Below the pieces are notes generated by a model. It made no database searches. It worked only from the letters and a program-made list of their open reading frames with translations, and was not told the origin of the DNA. A DNA stretch of 64,000 nucleotides from an uncultured Campylobacter sp. (lineage in GTDB: Bacteria; Campylobacterota; Campylobacteria; Campylobacterales; Campylobacteraceae), in the NCBI RefSeq assembly GCF_937980635.1, contig NZ_CALJPG010000024.1:1-64000 (forward strand), read 5' to 3'. A program made the position numbers and the translations under genes. Of the stretch, positions 24,702 to 33,894 are shown piece by piece. How positions within the stretch are numbered: the first letter of the stretch is position 1; each line of letters begins with the position of its first letter.

Positions 24702-25859
24702 ATGAATTTTAAAAAATTTTGTATTGCCTTTTTGATTTGTTTATCGCAGATGGCAGCAGCAGGTAGCTTTGATCTAAACTCTACGCTGCGTCTGGGCGCA
24801 TTCGACGCAAGCTCGCACCGACTGCTTTTATGCGGCAGTGGCGGCGAGCTTAGGATGTTTGATACTGCTAAATGGGATGTGGAGTTCGCGCAAAAATACA
24901 GCGATAACGAAATTACGGCTCTAAATTTTAAAAACGGCAAAATTTATCTAGCTTGGGGCGGAGCCGAAATCGCGGTGCTAAACGATAGATTAAAGTTTTT
25001 ACGCACGCTTAAGACGGGGCGTAGCGGCACAGCCCAAATAGATGCGATCTATGCCGCAAAAGACACGATTTACGCGGTAGTAGATAAGAATCAATTAATA
25101 AGATTAGACAAGGACTCTGATAACAGCGCGGATGGCGGCTACGCCCCAGGTGAGAATTCCACCGCAAACGGGCAATCTTTAAATAGAAATTCCGCCCCCA
25201 ACGGGCTGCGCGGAATTTCGTTTCATTACGGCAGGATCAATGCCGTTAGCCTAGGCGCTAACGGACTTTGCGTCGCAAGCTGGAACGGCGTAGCCTGTCT
25301 TAGCGCAGATCTTGTCGCGACTAAATTTAGCGGCAGCGATACAGCGCCTAATCGCGTTGCGCAGGGAGAGCTTGGTAGCGTGAAATTTAAAGGTGCGGAA
25401 TTTAATAGCACGAAAATCGTGCAAGGCTCCGAGCCAAACGAAACGAAAGCTGGCGGCGCAAAGAGCGCGGAATTTCAAAGCTCAGAATTCAAAGGCGCAA
25501 AATTTCAAGACGAGGAGCTTAAAACTCAAAGCGAAATTTCAGCCGAAGCTGGCGATAAAAATTTAAGCGGCTCTATCACTACTGCACTTGCAGACTGCGA
25601 CGGGACGCTGTTTGCAGGCGATATAGAGGGGAATTTTATAAATTTAAAAAGTGGCGAGCGTAAAAGCGTGGGCTCTTGGATCAAATCCATCGTGTGCGCC
25701 CGCAGCACGCAGTTTATCGCTACTAAAGATAAAATTTACGAAAATCAAAAAGCAGGATTAAAGGAGGTTGTGGATTTAAAAAGCGAATTTTTAGCGATGT
25801 ACGCAGACGGGGAAGCGATCCTCGTAGTCAGCAAATCAGGTAAAATTTTAAAATTCTAA
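24702..25859 (+). CDS. Exported WD40/beta-propeller-like protein at the head of the nos cluster
   Basis: A 385-residue protein with a signal peptide (about residues 1-20, cleavage near AAA-GS). The body shows repeated short beta patterns such as L-L-C-G-S-G-G-E-L-R-M-F-D and K-I-Y-L-A-W-G-G, suggestive of a propeller. Residues about 215-275 are low-complexity, built from GAEFN/AEFQ/GAKFQ-type units, and look inserted. It ends 12 bases before nosZ and is probably co-transcribed. A comparable propeller gene beside epsilonproteobacterial nos genes is plausible but I cannot name it. A role in periplasmic NosZ maturation is inference. Confidence 0.65.
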   Translation: MNFKKFCIAFLICLSQMAAAGSFDLNSTLRLGAFDASSHRLLLCGSGGELRMFDTAKWDVEFAQKYSDNEITALNFKNGKIYLAWGGAEIAVLNDRLKFLRTLKTGRSGTAQIDAIYAAKDTIYAVVDKNQLIRLDKDSDNSADGGYAPGENSTANGQSLNRNSAPNGLRGISFHYGRINAVSLGANGLCVASWNGVACLSADLVATKFSGSDTAPNRVAQGELGSVKFKGAEFNSTKIVQGSEPNETKAGGAKSAEFQSSEFKGAKFQDEELKTQSEISAEAGDKNLSGSITTALADCDGTLFAGDIEGNFINLKSGERKSVGSWIKSIVCARSTQFIATKDKIYENQKAGLKEVVDLKSEFLAMYADGEAILVVSKSGKILKF

Positions 25860-25871
25860 GAAAGGATTAGT

Positions 25872-28463
25872 ATGTTAAAAAGTTTCAAACCCGTGCTTTT
25901 GGGCTCGGTTTTGTTCGCCGCAAGCGCCCTGTGTGCCGCAGATAGCGACCTAGAGCGCGTGATGAAAGAACGAAATTTAAGCGAAAAAGACGTTTTGGCG
26001 GCGGCTAAGACCTATCAGCCGACCGGTAGGAAGGACGATTATATGGTCTTCTCCTCCGGCGGTCAAAGCGGACAGGTGCTCGTTTACGGCGTGCCGTCGA
26101 TGAGGATCTACAAATATATCGGCGTATTTACCCCGGAGCCTTGGCAGGGATACGGCTTTGACGAGGAGAGCAAGGCGGTCTTAAGATCGGGCTCTATTAA
26201 CGGCAAAGAGATCAATTGGGGCGATACTCACCATCCAAATTTCAGCGAGAAAAACGGCGAGTATGTGGGCGATTATCTCTTTATCAACGATAAGGCGAAC
26301 CCAAGAATCGCGGTTATAAATTTATCCGATTTCGAAACCACTCAAATAGTCGTAAATCCCGTAATCAAAAGCGATCACGGCGGCTCTTTCGTAACGCCTA
26401 ATACCGAATACGTCATCGAAACCAGCCAATACGCAGCCCCTTTTGATAACGACTGGCACCCGATCGAGGAGTATCAGGCGGTTTATCGCGGTGCGGTAAC
26501 GCTATGGAAATTTGACTACGATAAAGGTAAAATCGACGTAAACAAATCCTTTTCTCTAGAGCTTCCTCCATATATGCAAGATCTAAGCGACGCAGGTAAG
26601 GGCGAGAGCTTCGGCTGGGCGTTTACCAACAGCTTCAACTCCGAAATGTACACAGGCGGCATCGAAAAGGGTCTGCCTCCTATGGAAGCCGGTATGAGCC
26701 GCAACGATACTGACTACTTGCACGTTTATAACTGGCAAATTCTAGAAAAGCTTGCTCAAGATAGCAAAAACTACAAGGTTGTAAACGGACACAGAATCGT
26801 TACAATAGACGCCGCTGTAAAAGCGGGAGCGCTATTTTTGATCCCTGAAGCCAAATCCCCTCACGGCGTTGACGTTAGCCCTGATGGCCGCTATATCATC
26901 ATCGGCGGTAAACTAGATACTCACGCTAGCGTTTATGATTTCAAAAAGATTAAAGAGCTAATTGATAAGAAAGAATATGCAGGCAAGGATCCATACGGAA
27001 TTCCGATCTTAGATATGCAAAAGACGCTTCACGGACAAGCTGAACTTGGTCTTGGACCTCTTCATAATACCTTCGATTCGCAAGACGGCATAATCTATAC
27101 GTCGCTTTACGTCGATAGCCAGATCGTAAAATGGAACTACAAGACGCTAAAGGTTTTAGATAGGATCAACGTCCACTACAATATCGGTCACCTCGATTCT
27201 ATGGAGGGTAAATCCTCAAAGCCTGTCGGCAAATACGTAATCGCGCTGGATAAGCTTTCGATCGATAGATTTAATCCTATCGGACCGCTTCATCCGCAAA
27301 ATCACCAGCTGATCGACATTACAGGGCCTAAAATGGAGATGCTTTACGATCTTCCTATCGGTCTAGGCGAGCCGCACGACGTAGTTTCTATCGCAGCTAG
27401 CAAGCTTCATACGAAACCTACCTATACTATGGGAACAAACTCTCGCACCGGTAAGCAGCACCCTGCTATGACGCTAGCAGGTCAGGAGCGCATCGAGCGC
27501 GACGGCAAAAACGTAAAAGTCTATGCTACGGCGATCCGCAGCCATATTAATCCTGAGCACATCGAGGTTAATAAGGACGATAACGTAACGATCTATATGA
27601 CAAATTTAGAGCGTGCCGAGGACGAAACTCACGGCTTTACGGTTGATGATTACGATTTGCATATGTCACTTGAGCCAGGTAAGACTGCGAGCGTAAATTT
27701 CATCGCAGATAAAGAGGGCGTATTTCCTTTCTACTGCACGGAATTCTGCTCTGCGCTACACCTTGAGATGTTTGGATATCTATATGTAAAAGATCCGAAT
27801 AAAAAATACACTTCAGCTAAAGCATCTATGCTAAAAGCTCTTAGCCCAGAGGCTCTAAAAGCCGAATACGACAAGGTAGTAGCTACAAATAAAGCCACCG
27901 ACGACGTTATTCAATCAGTCGTTAAATTCTTAAAAGAGAAAAACTACGAGAAATATCCTAAGGTCAAGGCTTTAGTCGATGACGCGCTAGATCAATACGG
28001 CAAAATTCCTGAAACCAAAGCCAAGGCAGACGCCGCGGTAAAAGCAGGCGATATGAACGGCGCGATACTTTGGGAAGGTCAAGTTTGGCAGTATCTAGTA
28101 AAAACCGCAGATGTCGGACTTCGCGCTAAAAACAACCTAATCCGTGAGCTCTCCACTCCTATGAGCGAGGCTGCATCTAACGGCGAGAAGGCCTACCTAC
28201 GCGGAGGCTGCAACGGCTGCCACGTCATCGGTCAAGTAAGCTCCGGTCCTGATCTAACAGGCGTCCTACTCCGCCATGAAAACGGCGAAAAATGGGTAGC
28301 CGATTTCATCAAAGACCCTGCTAAATTCTACGAAGACGACTACGTCAAGGCTATGATAAATTACTTCAACCTTCGCATGCCAAATCAGCATATGAAAGAT
28401 GAAGAGATCAAAGACATCATCGAATACCTAAAATGGGTCGATGAGAACGCGGGTCTTAACTAG
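25872..28463 (+). CDS. nosZ: Nitrous oxide reductase, clade II with C-terminal cytochrome c domain
   Basis: An 863-residue cNosZ, reducing N2O to N2 in the periplasm. A Sec signal peptide (about 1-22, no twin-Arg) marks it as clade II. The propeller domain carries the CuZ histidines (for example DTHHPNF near 117, KSDHGGS near 167). The cupredoxin domain has the CuA motif C622-x3-C626-x3-H630-x2-M633. A mono-heme cytochrome c domain follows with C780-x2-C783-H784, as in Wolinella and Campylobacter. All metal ligands I could check are present. Ribosome site AAGGATTAG. It is followed by a strong intercistronic stem-loop. Confidence 0.97.
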   Translation: MLKSFKPVLLGSVLFAASALCAADSDLERVMKERNLSEKDVLAAAKTYQPTGRKDDYMVFSSGGQSGQVLVYGVPSMRIYKYIGVFTPEPWQGYGFDEESKAVLRSGSINGKEINWGDTHHPNFSEKNGEYVGDYLFINDKANPRIAVINLSDFETTQIVVNPVIKSDHGGSFVTPNTEYVIETSQYAAPFDNDWHPIEEYQAVYRGAVTLWKFDYDKGKIDVNKSFSLELPPYMQDLSDAGKGESFGWAFTNSFNSEMYTGGIEKGLPPMEAGMSRNDTDYLHVYNWQILEKLAQDSKNYKVVNGHRIVTIDAAVKAGALFLIPEAKSPHGVDVSPDGRYIIIGGKLDTHASVYDFKKIKELIDKKEYAGKDPYGIPILDMQKTLHGQAELGLGPLHNTFDSQDGIIYTSLYVDSQIVKWNYKTLKVLDRINVHYNIGHLDSMEGKSSKPVGKYVIALDKLSIDRFNPIGPLHPQNHQLIDITGPKMEMLYDLPIGLGEPHDVVSIAASKLHTKPTYTMGTNSRTGKQHPAMTLAGQERIERDGKNVKVYATAIRSHINPEHIEVNKDDNVTIYMTNLERAEDETHGFTVDDYDLHMSLEPGKTASVNFIADKEGVFPFYCTEFCSALHLEMFGYLYVKDPNKKYTSAKASMLKALSPEALKAEYDKVVATNKATDDVIQSVVKFLKEKNYEKYPKVKALVDDALDQYGKIPETKAKADAAVKAGDMNGAILWEGQVWQYLVKTADVGLRAKNNLIRELSTPMSEAASNGEKAYLRGGCNGCHVIGQVSSGPDLTGVLLRHENGEKWVADFIKDPAKFYEDDYVKAMINYFNLRMPNQHMKDEEIKDIIEYLKWVDENAGLN

Positions 28464-28469
28464 CCCCAC

Positions 28470-28489
28470 TCTCCCCCGTAAGGGGGAGA
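28470..28489 (+). promoter_or_regulatory. Intercistronic stem-loop between nosZ and nosB
   Basis: Eight-base perfect stem (28470-28477 with 28482-28489) closed by a GTAA tetraloop, seven bases after the nosZ stop. No T-run follows; the nosB ribosome site comes next. It probably acts as an mRNA processing/stability element or partial attenuator that sets NosZ above the downstream proteins. Confidence 0.65.
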
Positions 28490-28505
28490 ATTTAAAGGAG
28501 ACGAA

Positions 28506-29282
28506 ATGCCAAAATATAAAATTTACGCGATTTTAGCGCTGCTTATTATGACGGTCGCTTTTACCATCCCTACGCTCGGATTTTTCAAAGTCCAAGGCAA
28601 AATCGTATCGGGGCAGGTTAGCAGCGTCTCGCAGCTGCCCGCATACTCCGCACCGATATGGAATTTTTATACAAAAGCATCGTATAAAAATCACCTAATT
28701 CCTAGTGATGTTAAAAATGATCTAGGCGCGATGCTGGAGCATAAATTTGAAGTGGGCGTACCTAGCATACCGGTGTGGAAAATTTCACTTGAAGCGCCGA
28801 ACTATCCAAAAGAGGCCTTCCCCGATGGAATTCCGCTTTACGTCCACGTTGACGGCTTTAGCGGCGATGTCGGCGAGATGAATACCCTAAATCACTACAT
28901 TGGCATGTATCCCGTCTGGCGCGGCGGCACGCTCGAGCACTCGCTATCGCCGTATTATCTCATAATCGCTACGATCGGCATGCTTGCGTTTTTGTACTAC
29001 GACGGCAAGGGGCAGACTCTGCTTATGATCCTACCGATCATTGCGCCGCTTATCTTCATCGGCTGCTACGTAGGCTGGCTGTATTGGTTCGGGCACAACC
29101 TGCAAGACTGGGGCGCATTTAAAATAAAGCCTTTTATGCCTACAGCATTTGGCGACGGCAGTGTGGCGCATTTTACTACCCATTCATATCCGGCTCTTGG
29201 CTTTTGGCTGATGCTGGCCCTATCGCTGCTATCGGCGTTAGCACTGCTATCTAAGAAAAAATTCCTACGAGAGCATAGATGA
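28506..29282 (+). CDS. nosB: NosB, membrane protein of the epsilonproteobacterial nos cluster
   Basis: A 258-residue protein with a membrane segment at about 7-26, a periplasmic region (about 27-150), and three membrane segments in the C-terminal part (about 151-165, 172-198, 232-250). Position directly after nosZ and before nosD matches nosB of Wolinella succinogenes. Function is not defined; a link between menaquinol oxidation and NosZ has been proposed. Ribosome site AAAGGAG; its stop overlaps nosD by 4 bases. Confidence 0.85.
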   Translation: MPKYKIYAILALLIMTVAFTIPTLGFFKVQGKIVSGQVSSVSQLPAYSAPIWNFYTKASYKNHLIPSDVKNDLGAMLEHKFEVGVPSIPVWKISLEAPNYPKEAFPDGIPLYVHVDGFSGDVGEMNTLNHYIGMYPVWRGGTLEHSLSPYYLIIATIGMLAFLYYDGKGQTLLMILPIIAPLIFIGCYVGWLYWFGHNLQDWGAFKIKPFMPTAFGDGSVAHFTTHSYPALGFWLMLALSLLSALALLSKKKFLREHR

Positions 29283-30484
29283 GGCTTTTGCTTCTAGCAT
29301 TCTCGCTCGCGCTAGCTCTAGGCGCAGGCGAGCTTCAAGACGCGATCGATAGCGCAAAAGCGGGCGATATTATAGAACTAGCCGCGGGCGAGTACCACGG
29401 TAATATTTTAATCGATAAGCCCCTTACTATCGACGGACTAGACCGCTCCGCCGTGATCATAGGCGATCGCAACGGAACGGTCATCCGCGTCCGCTCTCCG
29501 CATGTTACAATCAAGAATTTAACAATCCAAAACGGGGGCTTCGAGCATCTTAGCGAGGATGCAGGGATCAACGTAAGCGACGTAAACAACGTAATCATAA
29601 AAAATAATCTCATTAAAGACGTGCTCTACGGCGTCGTGTTAAGCAAGGCAAACGACGTAACGATCGAGGGCAACGAAATTTTAAGCAATACCTACCGCAC
29701 GAGTTTCAAAGGCGACGGCATCAAGCTTTGGTATTCCAATGCCAATAAAATTTTAAATAACGACGTCCACAACGTCCGCGACACCGTTTTTTACTTTTCA
29801 AACGGCAATCTCGTCGCAGGCAATAAAGGCCATAGCTGTCGCTATTCTCTGCACTTTATGAACTCCGGGCATAACGTCGTGGAGGATAACTACTACGACG
29901 GCAATAGCGTGGGATTATTTTTTATGTTTTCAAGCGATAATATAGCTAGGCGTAACGTCGTTCGCAATGCAGACGGCGCTTACGGCGTAGGCATCGGTAT
30001 GAAGGATAGCTCAAATTTCATGGTTACGGATAATAAAGTCGTTTACAACGCCCGTGGATTTTATCTGGATCAATCCCCCTATCAGCCGGGCTCACTTAAC
30101 GTTTTTGAAAATAACGATATCGAATACAACAGTATCGGCGTGCAATTCCACGCCACGCAGCTAAAAAGCGTATTTAAAAACAATAAATTTAAAGGCAATA
30201 TGGAGATCGTGCTAAACGATACGCCCCAATCCAAGCTATTGCAAAACGAATGGAATGGCAACTATTTCGACGATTACGACGGATTTGATCGCGATGGCGA
30301 CGGCTACGGCGACGTTAGCTACAGCTCATACGCTTATGCCGATAGGCTTTGGGCGCATAAACCGAGTGTGCGGTTTTTTTACGGCTCCAGCGGGATCGCG
30401 CTTTTAAATTTCATCTCCAAGCTCGCTCCGTTCTCCGAACCTGAGCTACTGCTAAAAGATCCAAAACCCAGGATGAAGCAATGA
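29279..30484 (+). CDS. nosD: NosD, periplasmic beta-helix copper-assembly protein
   Basis: A 401-residue exported protein with a short signal peptide (1-16). It is followed by repeated parallel-beta-helix rungs (N-x-I/V-x-x-N patterns such as VIIKNNLI, ANDVTIEGNEI, ANKILNNDV) typical of CASH/NosD domains. A DRDGDGYGD metal-binding-like loop lies near residue 340. NosD works with the NosF/NosY ABC transporter in building the CuZ site. Overlaps nosB and nosG by 4 bases each, so translation is coupled. Confidence 0.95.
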   Translation: MRLLLLAFSLALALGAGELQDAIDSAKAGDIIELAAGEYHGNILIDKPLTIDGLDRSAVIIGDRNGTVIRVRSPHVTIKNLTIQNGGFEHLSEDAGINVSDVNNVIIKNNLIKDVLYGVVLSKANDVTIEGNEILSNTYRTSFKGDGIKLWYSNANKILNNDVHNVRDTVFYFSNGNLVAGNKGHSCRYSLHFMNSGHNVVEDNYYDGNSVGLFFMFSSDNIARRNVVRNADGAYGVGIGMKDSSNFMVTDNKVVYNARGFYLDQSPYQPGSLNVFENNDIEYNSIGVQFHATQLKSVFKNNKFKGNMEIVLNDTPQSKLLQNEWNGNYFDDYDGFDRDGDGYGDVSYSSYAYADRLWAHKPSVRFFYGSSGIALLNFISKLAPFSEPELLLKDPKPRMKQ

Positions 30485-31269
30485 TAAAGAATAGACGCGA
30501 AGCGATAAGACTACTTGGCGGAGCGCTTGGGACACTCGGGGCGGCGAGCTTGTTTGCGGATGAGAATTCCGCAAATTTTACAGGCGGCGAAGCGCGGAAT
30601 TCCGTAAATTCTGCGGGGCAAAATTCCGCGCCGAATTCTATAAAACAAAATTCTAGCGGGGGTTCCGCCTCTTTGTATCTGCGCCCGCCCGGAGCACTAG
30701 CAGAGCGCAGCTTTCGCAGTAGCTGTATCAAGTGCGGTCAATGCGTGCAGGTCTGCCCCTATCACAGCATCTATCTGCTCGATATTACGCATCTTTTTGA
30801 CATCGGCACCCCAATCATCGACGCCAAAGAGCGAGGCTGCTATCTTTGCGGCGCGCTTCCTTGCGTGCTCGCCTGTCCAAGCGGCGCGCTCAGCCACGAA
30901 ACGAACGAGCCTAAAAAGGTCAAAATGGGAATCGCCGTGATTAAAAATTTAGACGCCTGTTTGGCATACCGCGAGCAGGTCTTAAAATCTAGCGATCTGC
31001 GCCCAAAGCCCGCCAAGACCGAGCAGGAGCGCGAGCTAAACTCAGCGCTGGCTGCGAAAGAGGGCAAGGTCTGTGATCTATGCGCGTCGCTGTGCCCTTA
31101 CCCGCAGCCGCTTGATGCCATAGCGATGATAGAAGCGGGCGTGCATTTCGCTCCGCAGATCCGCAGCGCTTGCGTCGGCTGTGGCGCGTGCGCAGAGCTC
31201 TGCCCGGCGCGTATCATCGAGATAATCCCGCGGGCAGATTACAAATCAATCTATGAAGGAAAACAATGA
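30481..31269 (+). CDS. nosG: NosG, NapG-like polyferredoxin
   Basis: A 262-residue protein beginning with a twin-arginine-like segment (NRREAIRLLGGALG). It carries four [4Fe-4S]-type motifs: CIKCGQCVQVCP, CYLCGALPCVLACP, CDLCASLCP and CVGCGACAELCP. With NosH it is thought to form a NapGH-like menaquinol dehydrogenase feeding electrons to cytochromes NosC1/C2 and NosZ. Residues about 25-60, just after the signal, are an Asn/Ser/Gly-rich low-complexity stretch with several QNS units that looks inserted. Four-base overlaps on both sides. Confidence 0.93.
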   Translation: MIKNRREAIRLLGGALGTLGAASLFADENSANFTGGEARNSVNSAGQNSAPNSIKQNSSGGSASLYLRPPGALAERSFRSSCIKCGQCVQVCPYHSIYLLDITHLFDIGTPIIDAKERGCYLCGALPCVLACPSGALSHETNEPKKVKMGIAVIKNLDACLAYREQVLKSSDLRPKPAKTEQERELNSALAAKEGKVCDLCASLCPYPQPLDAIAMIEAGVHFAPQIRSACVGCGACAELCPARIIEIIPRADYKSIYEGKQ

Positions 31270-31898
31270 AAAACTCTATTAAATTCTACCTCTGCTCGCT
31301 AGCTGCGGCGCTTTTGCTATGCGGCTGCGGAGATGACGGCGATTCAGGCTCTGCCGCGACAAGCTCCGCAGGGCAAAATTCCGTCTCGCAAAACTCCGCA
31401 AGGCAAGGCTCTGCGAGTTCAAATTCTACGCCGCAGAGCGCGGAACAGAATTCTACTGTAAAGCCTCGCATCAGCGTTAAAAGCGGCGAAGCGCCTAAGA
31501 AGGACGATAAGTTCGTAAGCTACGACTTTTACGGCGAGCGAAAGGTAAATTTTAATCTAAACGGCGATGTGAACGAAACGACCAAAAATATCGTGGCGTA
31601 TTCGAGCATCAAAAACCAATATGAAAAGCTAAATTTCGACCTGATGAAAAAGCGCCTTGGGCACGATTTTATCCTGCGCTGCTCGGCGTGCCACGACGAC
31701 TACGCCAACGGCATCATCGGTCCGTCGCTTCTGGATAAAACCGACGCGCAGATCGTGGATATGATTAAAAAGTATAAATTCAAAGAAAAGCCTAATCCTC
31801 TTATGGTGCAGCTCGTAAACGGCATGAGCGAGCAGCAGATAGAGACGATGGCGAAAGAAATTTATGAGTTCAACAAACAATTTAAGGAGCAGAAATGA
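31266..31898 (+). CDS. nosC1: NosC1, mono-heme c-type cytochrome (lipoprotein)
   Basis: A 210-residue protein with a lipoprotein signal (lipobox LLCGC, Cys about 19-21) and one CSACHD heme motif near residue 138. An Asn/Ser/Gln-rich low-complexity linker of about 40 residues (about 25-68) separates the lipid anchor from the folded domain. It probably relays electrons from NosGH toward NosZ. Overlaps nosG and nosC2 by 4 bases. Confidence 0.9.
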   Translation: MKNSIKFYLCSLAAALLLCGCGDDGDSGSAATSSAGQNSVSQNSARQGSASSNSTPQSAEQNSTVKPRISVKSGEAPKKDDKFVSYDFYGERKVNFNLNGDVNETTKNIVAYSSIKNQYEKLNFDLMKKRLGHDFILRCSACHDDYANGIIGPSLLDKTDAQIVDMIKKYKFKEKPNPLMVQLVNGMSEQQIETMAKEIYEFNKQFKEQK

Positions 31899-32341
31899 AA
31901 CTGGGCAAAATTTTAGCTTTGATTTTAGGCGTCGCGCTGATCGCGCTGATGATCTTTATGGCTAGTTCGGACGATTCTAGCGCGCCGCAGCAAGAAGTCA
32001 AGCCGCAAGCGCAAGCAAAGCCTGTGCCGCAGAGCAAAAGCGTCGATCTCATCGACGATAAGGACGTAAAAAATATTAAAATTTTGCAGCAGAGCGTCAA
32101 AGAGCGCGATTTCAAGGTTAGCAGCTCCTATCTGGTAAGCTGTGCGCCCTGCCACGGCGATGACGGACGCGGCAAGATCGCTCCGCCGATCGGTGGCAAA
32201 AGCAAGGATCAAATTTTAGCAAGCCTCAAAGATTATAAAGCGGGCAAGATCAAAAACAGCCTGATGAGCGGACTTTTAACCAACGTAAGCGACGAGAGCC
32301 TAGATAAGCTCGCAGATGAAATTTCAAAATTTAAAGAGTAG
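31895..32341 (+). CDS. nosC2: NosC2, mono-heme c-type cytochrome
   Basis: A 148-residue protein with one N-terminal membrane anchor (about residues 4-23), a Pro/Gln/Lys linker, and a class I cytochrome c fold with CAPCHGDDGRG near 87-97 and a Met ligand candidate in SLMSGLL near 127. It probably acts with NosC1 in the electron path from NosGH to NosZ. ATGA overlap with nosC1. Confidence 0.92.
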   Translation: MKLGKILALILGVALIALMIFMASSDDSSAPQQEVKPQAQAKPVPQSKSVDLIDDKDVKNIKILQQSVKERDFKVSSSYLVSCAPCHGDDGRGKIAPPIGGKSKDQILASLKDYKAGKIKNSLMSGLLTNVSDESLDKLADEISKFKE

Positions 32342-32344
32342 GTC

Positions 32345-33247
32345 TTGGATAAATATAATTCGCGATGCACGATCAAAAATACGAGCTTTTTCTCGACCTT
32401 CGCGCTTAGAAATAAAAACGGCAAATGGCGCCCCAGCATTCGGGCTCTGCGCTACGCCACGGTATTTTTGGTGCATCTACTTTTCGTGCTTTCCTTTCGC
32501 GCGGATATTCAAATTTTAGAGGGCGACATCAGCGGCTCGCGAATACTTGGCTTTCACCTAGCAGATCCTTTCGCGACTCTTGAGGTGATCGCCGCGCACA
32601 AGGATCTGCCGATAAATTTGCTCATCGGCTCGGGCACCATTTTGCTGTTTTACTTCATCGCGGGCGGCAAGGCATTTTGCTCGTGGATCTGTCCTTACGG
32701 AGCGCTTAGCGAGATCGGCGAAAAGCTGCATAATACGCTAATTGCCAAGCACGTCATCAAGGAGCGCACCCTGCCTCGCGGTATGCGATATGCGATCTGG
32801 GCGGTATTTTTGCTGCTAAGCGCGATTACCGATCTGCTCGTTTTTGAAATTTTTAACGTAGTTGGAATTTTATCGCGCTTCATCATCTACGGCTTCTCGC
32901 TGGCGGGGCTTTGGATCGTTTTTGTGTTTTTGCTCGAAGTATTTTTTAGCAGGCGGATGTGGTGCACACACCTCTGCCCGCTAGGAAGCACCTATTCGCT
33001 TGCGGCGAAAGCAAGCCTAAGCAAGATTACTTGGGATAAGAGTAGGTGCGATCACTGCGGCGTTTGCCAAGACGTCTGCTTCGTCTCGCACGTGTTAGAT
33101 ATCACCAAAAAAAAGGCATCCGAAAACCTAGGCGATAAAAGCAAATTTATGCTAAAGGGGATCGACTGCACGCTATGCGGACGCTGTATCGACGTGTGTC
33201 ACCAAGACGCACTGAGTATCGGCAATAAGCTAAAAGATATGATCTAA
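32345..33247 (+). CDS. nosH: NosH, NapH-like membrane ferredoxin
   Basis: A 300-residue NapH-type protein with about four membrane helices, two cytoplasmic cysteine motifs after helices (CSWICP near 107 and CTHLCP near 207) and two C-terminal [4Fe-4S] motifs (CDHCGVCQDVC near 236; CTLCGRCIDVC near 279). Predicted menaquinol-oxidising partner of NosG. The start appears to be TTG at 32345, 3 bases after the nosC2 stop, since no ATG or GTG gives a full-length N-terminus. Confidence 0.92.
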   Translation: MDKYNSRCTIKNTSFFSTFALRNKNGKWRPSIRALRYATVFLVHLLFVLSFRADIQILEGDISGSRILGFHLADPFATLEVIAAHKDLPINLLIGSGTILLFYFIAGGKAFCSWICPYGALSEIGEKLHNTLIAKHVIKERTLPRGMRYAIWAVFLLLSAITDLLVFEIFNVVGILSRFIIYGFSLAGLWIVFVFLLEVFFSRRMWCTHLCPLGSTYSLAAKASLSKITWDKSRCDHCGVCQDVCFVSHVLDITKKKASENLGDKSKFMLKGIDCTLCGRCIDVCHQDALSIGNKLKDMI

Positions 33248-33255
33248 GGAAGCCT

Positions 33256-33894
33256 ATGATAGAGATTAAAAACGTAAGCAAGAAATTCGCAGATCAATTC
33301 GTTTTAAAAGATATCGATCTAAATATCGCGGGCGGCGAAAAGGTGCTTTTCGTCGGGCAAAACGGCGCTGGCAAAAGCTCGCTGATGCGGACGATTTTAG
33401 GCGAATACATACCCACAAGCGGCAGCGTAGCTATCGACGGATTTGATTCGTTTAAGCAGCGCAGCCGCGCTCTACGCAGTATCAGCTTCGTGCCGCAAAC
33501 CCCGCCGCCGCTTAAGCTGAGTCTAAATGAGCTCATCTATTTCGCCGAGCGCACGGCGGATGCGAACAGAGCAGACATCGTAAAATTTTGCGACGAAATG
33601 GAGCTTGATCTGAGTTCAAATTTAAACAAGCCATTTCATAAGCTATCCGGCGGTATGAAGCAGAAATTCTTAATCGCGCTAGCTTTCGGCAGAGCCAGCA
33701 AGGCGATGATTTTTGACGAGCCGACAGCCAATCTCGATCCGAGCGCGCGCGAGCATTTTAAGACGCTTTTGCGTAAGCATGCAAAAGATAAGAGCTTGAT
33801 CTTTATCTCGCATAGGCTCGACGAGGTTGAAGGGCTGGTAAAAAGAATGATTTGTATGGATCTAGGGAGGATCGTAGATGACAAAAATGTTTAA
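33256..33894 (+). CDS. nosF: NosF, ABC transporter ATPase
   Basis: A 212-residue ATPase: Walker A GQNGAGKSS (about 33-41), Q-loop VPQT, signature LSGGMKQ (about 131-137), Walker B MIFDEPT (about 151-157) and switch His in ISHRLDE. It pairs with NosY; NosFY with NosD is held to move a sulfur or copper species for CuZ assembly. Shorter than the usual ~300-residue proteobacterial NosF, as in epsilonproteobacteria. Overlaps the next gene by 17 bases. Confidence 0.93.
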   Translation: MIEIKNVSKKFADQFVLKDIDLNIAGGEKVLFVGQNGAGKSSLMRTILGEYIPTSGSVAIDGFDSFKQRSRALRSISFVPQTPPPLKLSLNELIYFAERTADANRADIVKFCDEMELDLSSNLNKPFHKLSGGMKQKFLIALAFGRASKAMIFDEPTANLDPSAREHFKTLLRKHAKDKSLIFISHRLDEVEGLVKRMICMDLGRIVDDKNV

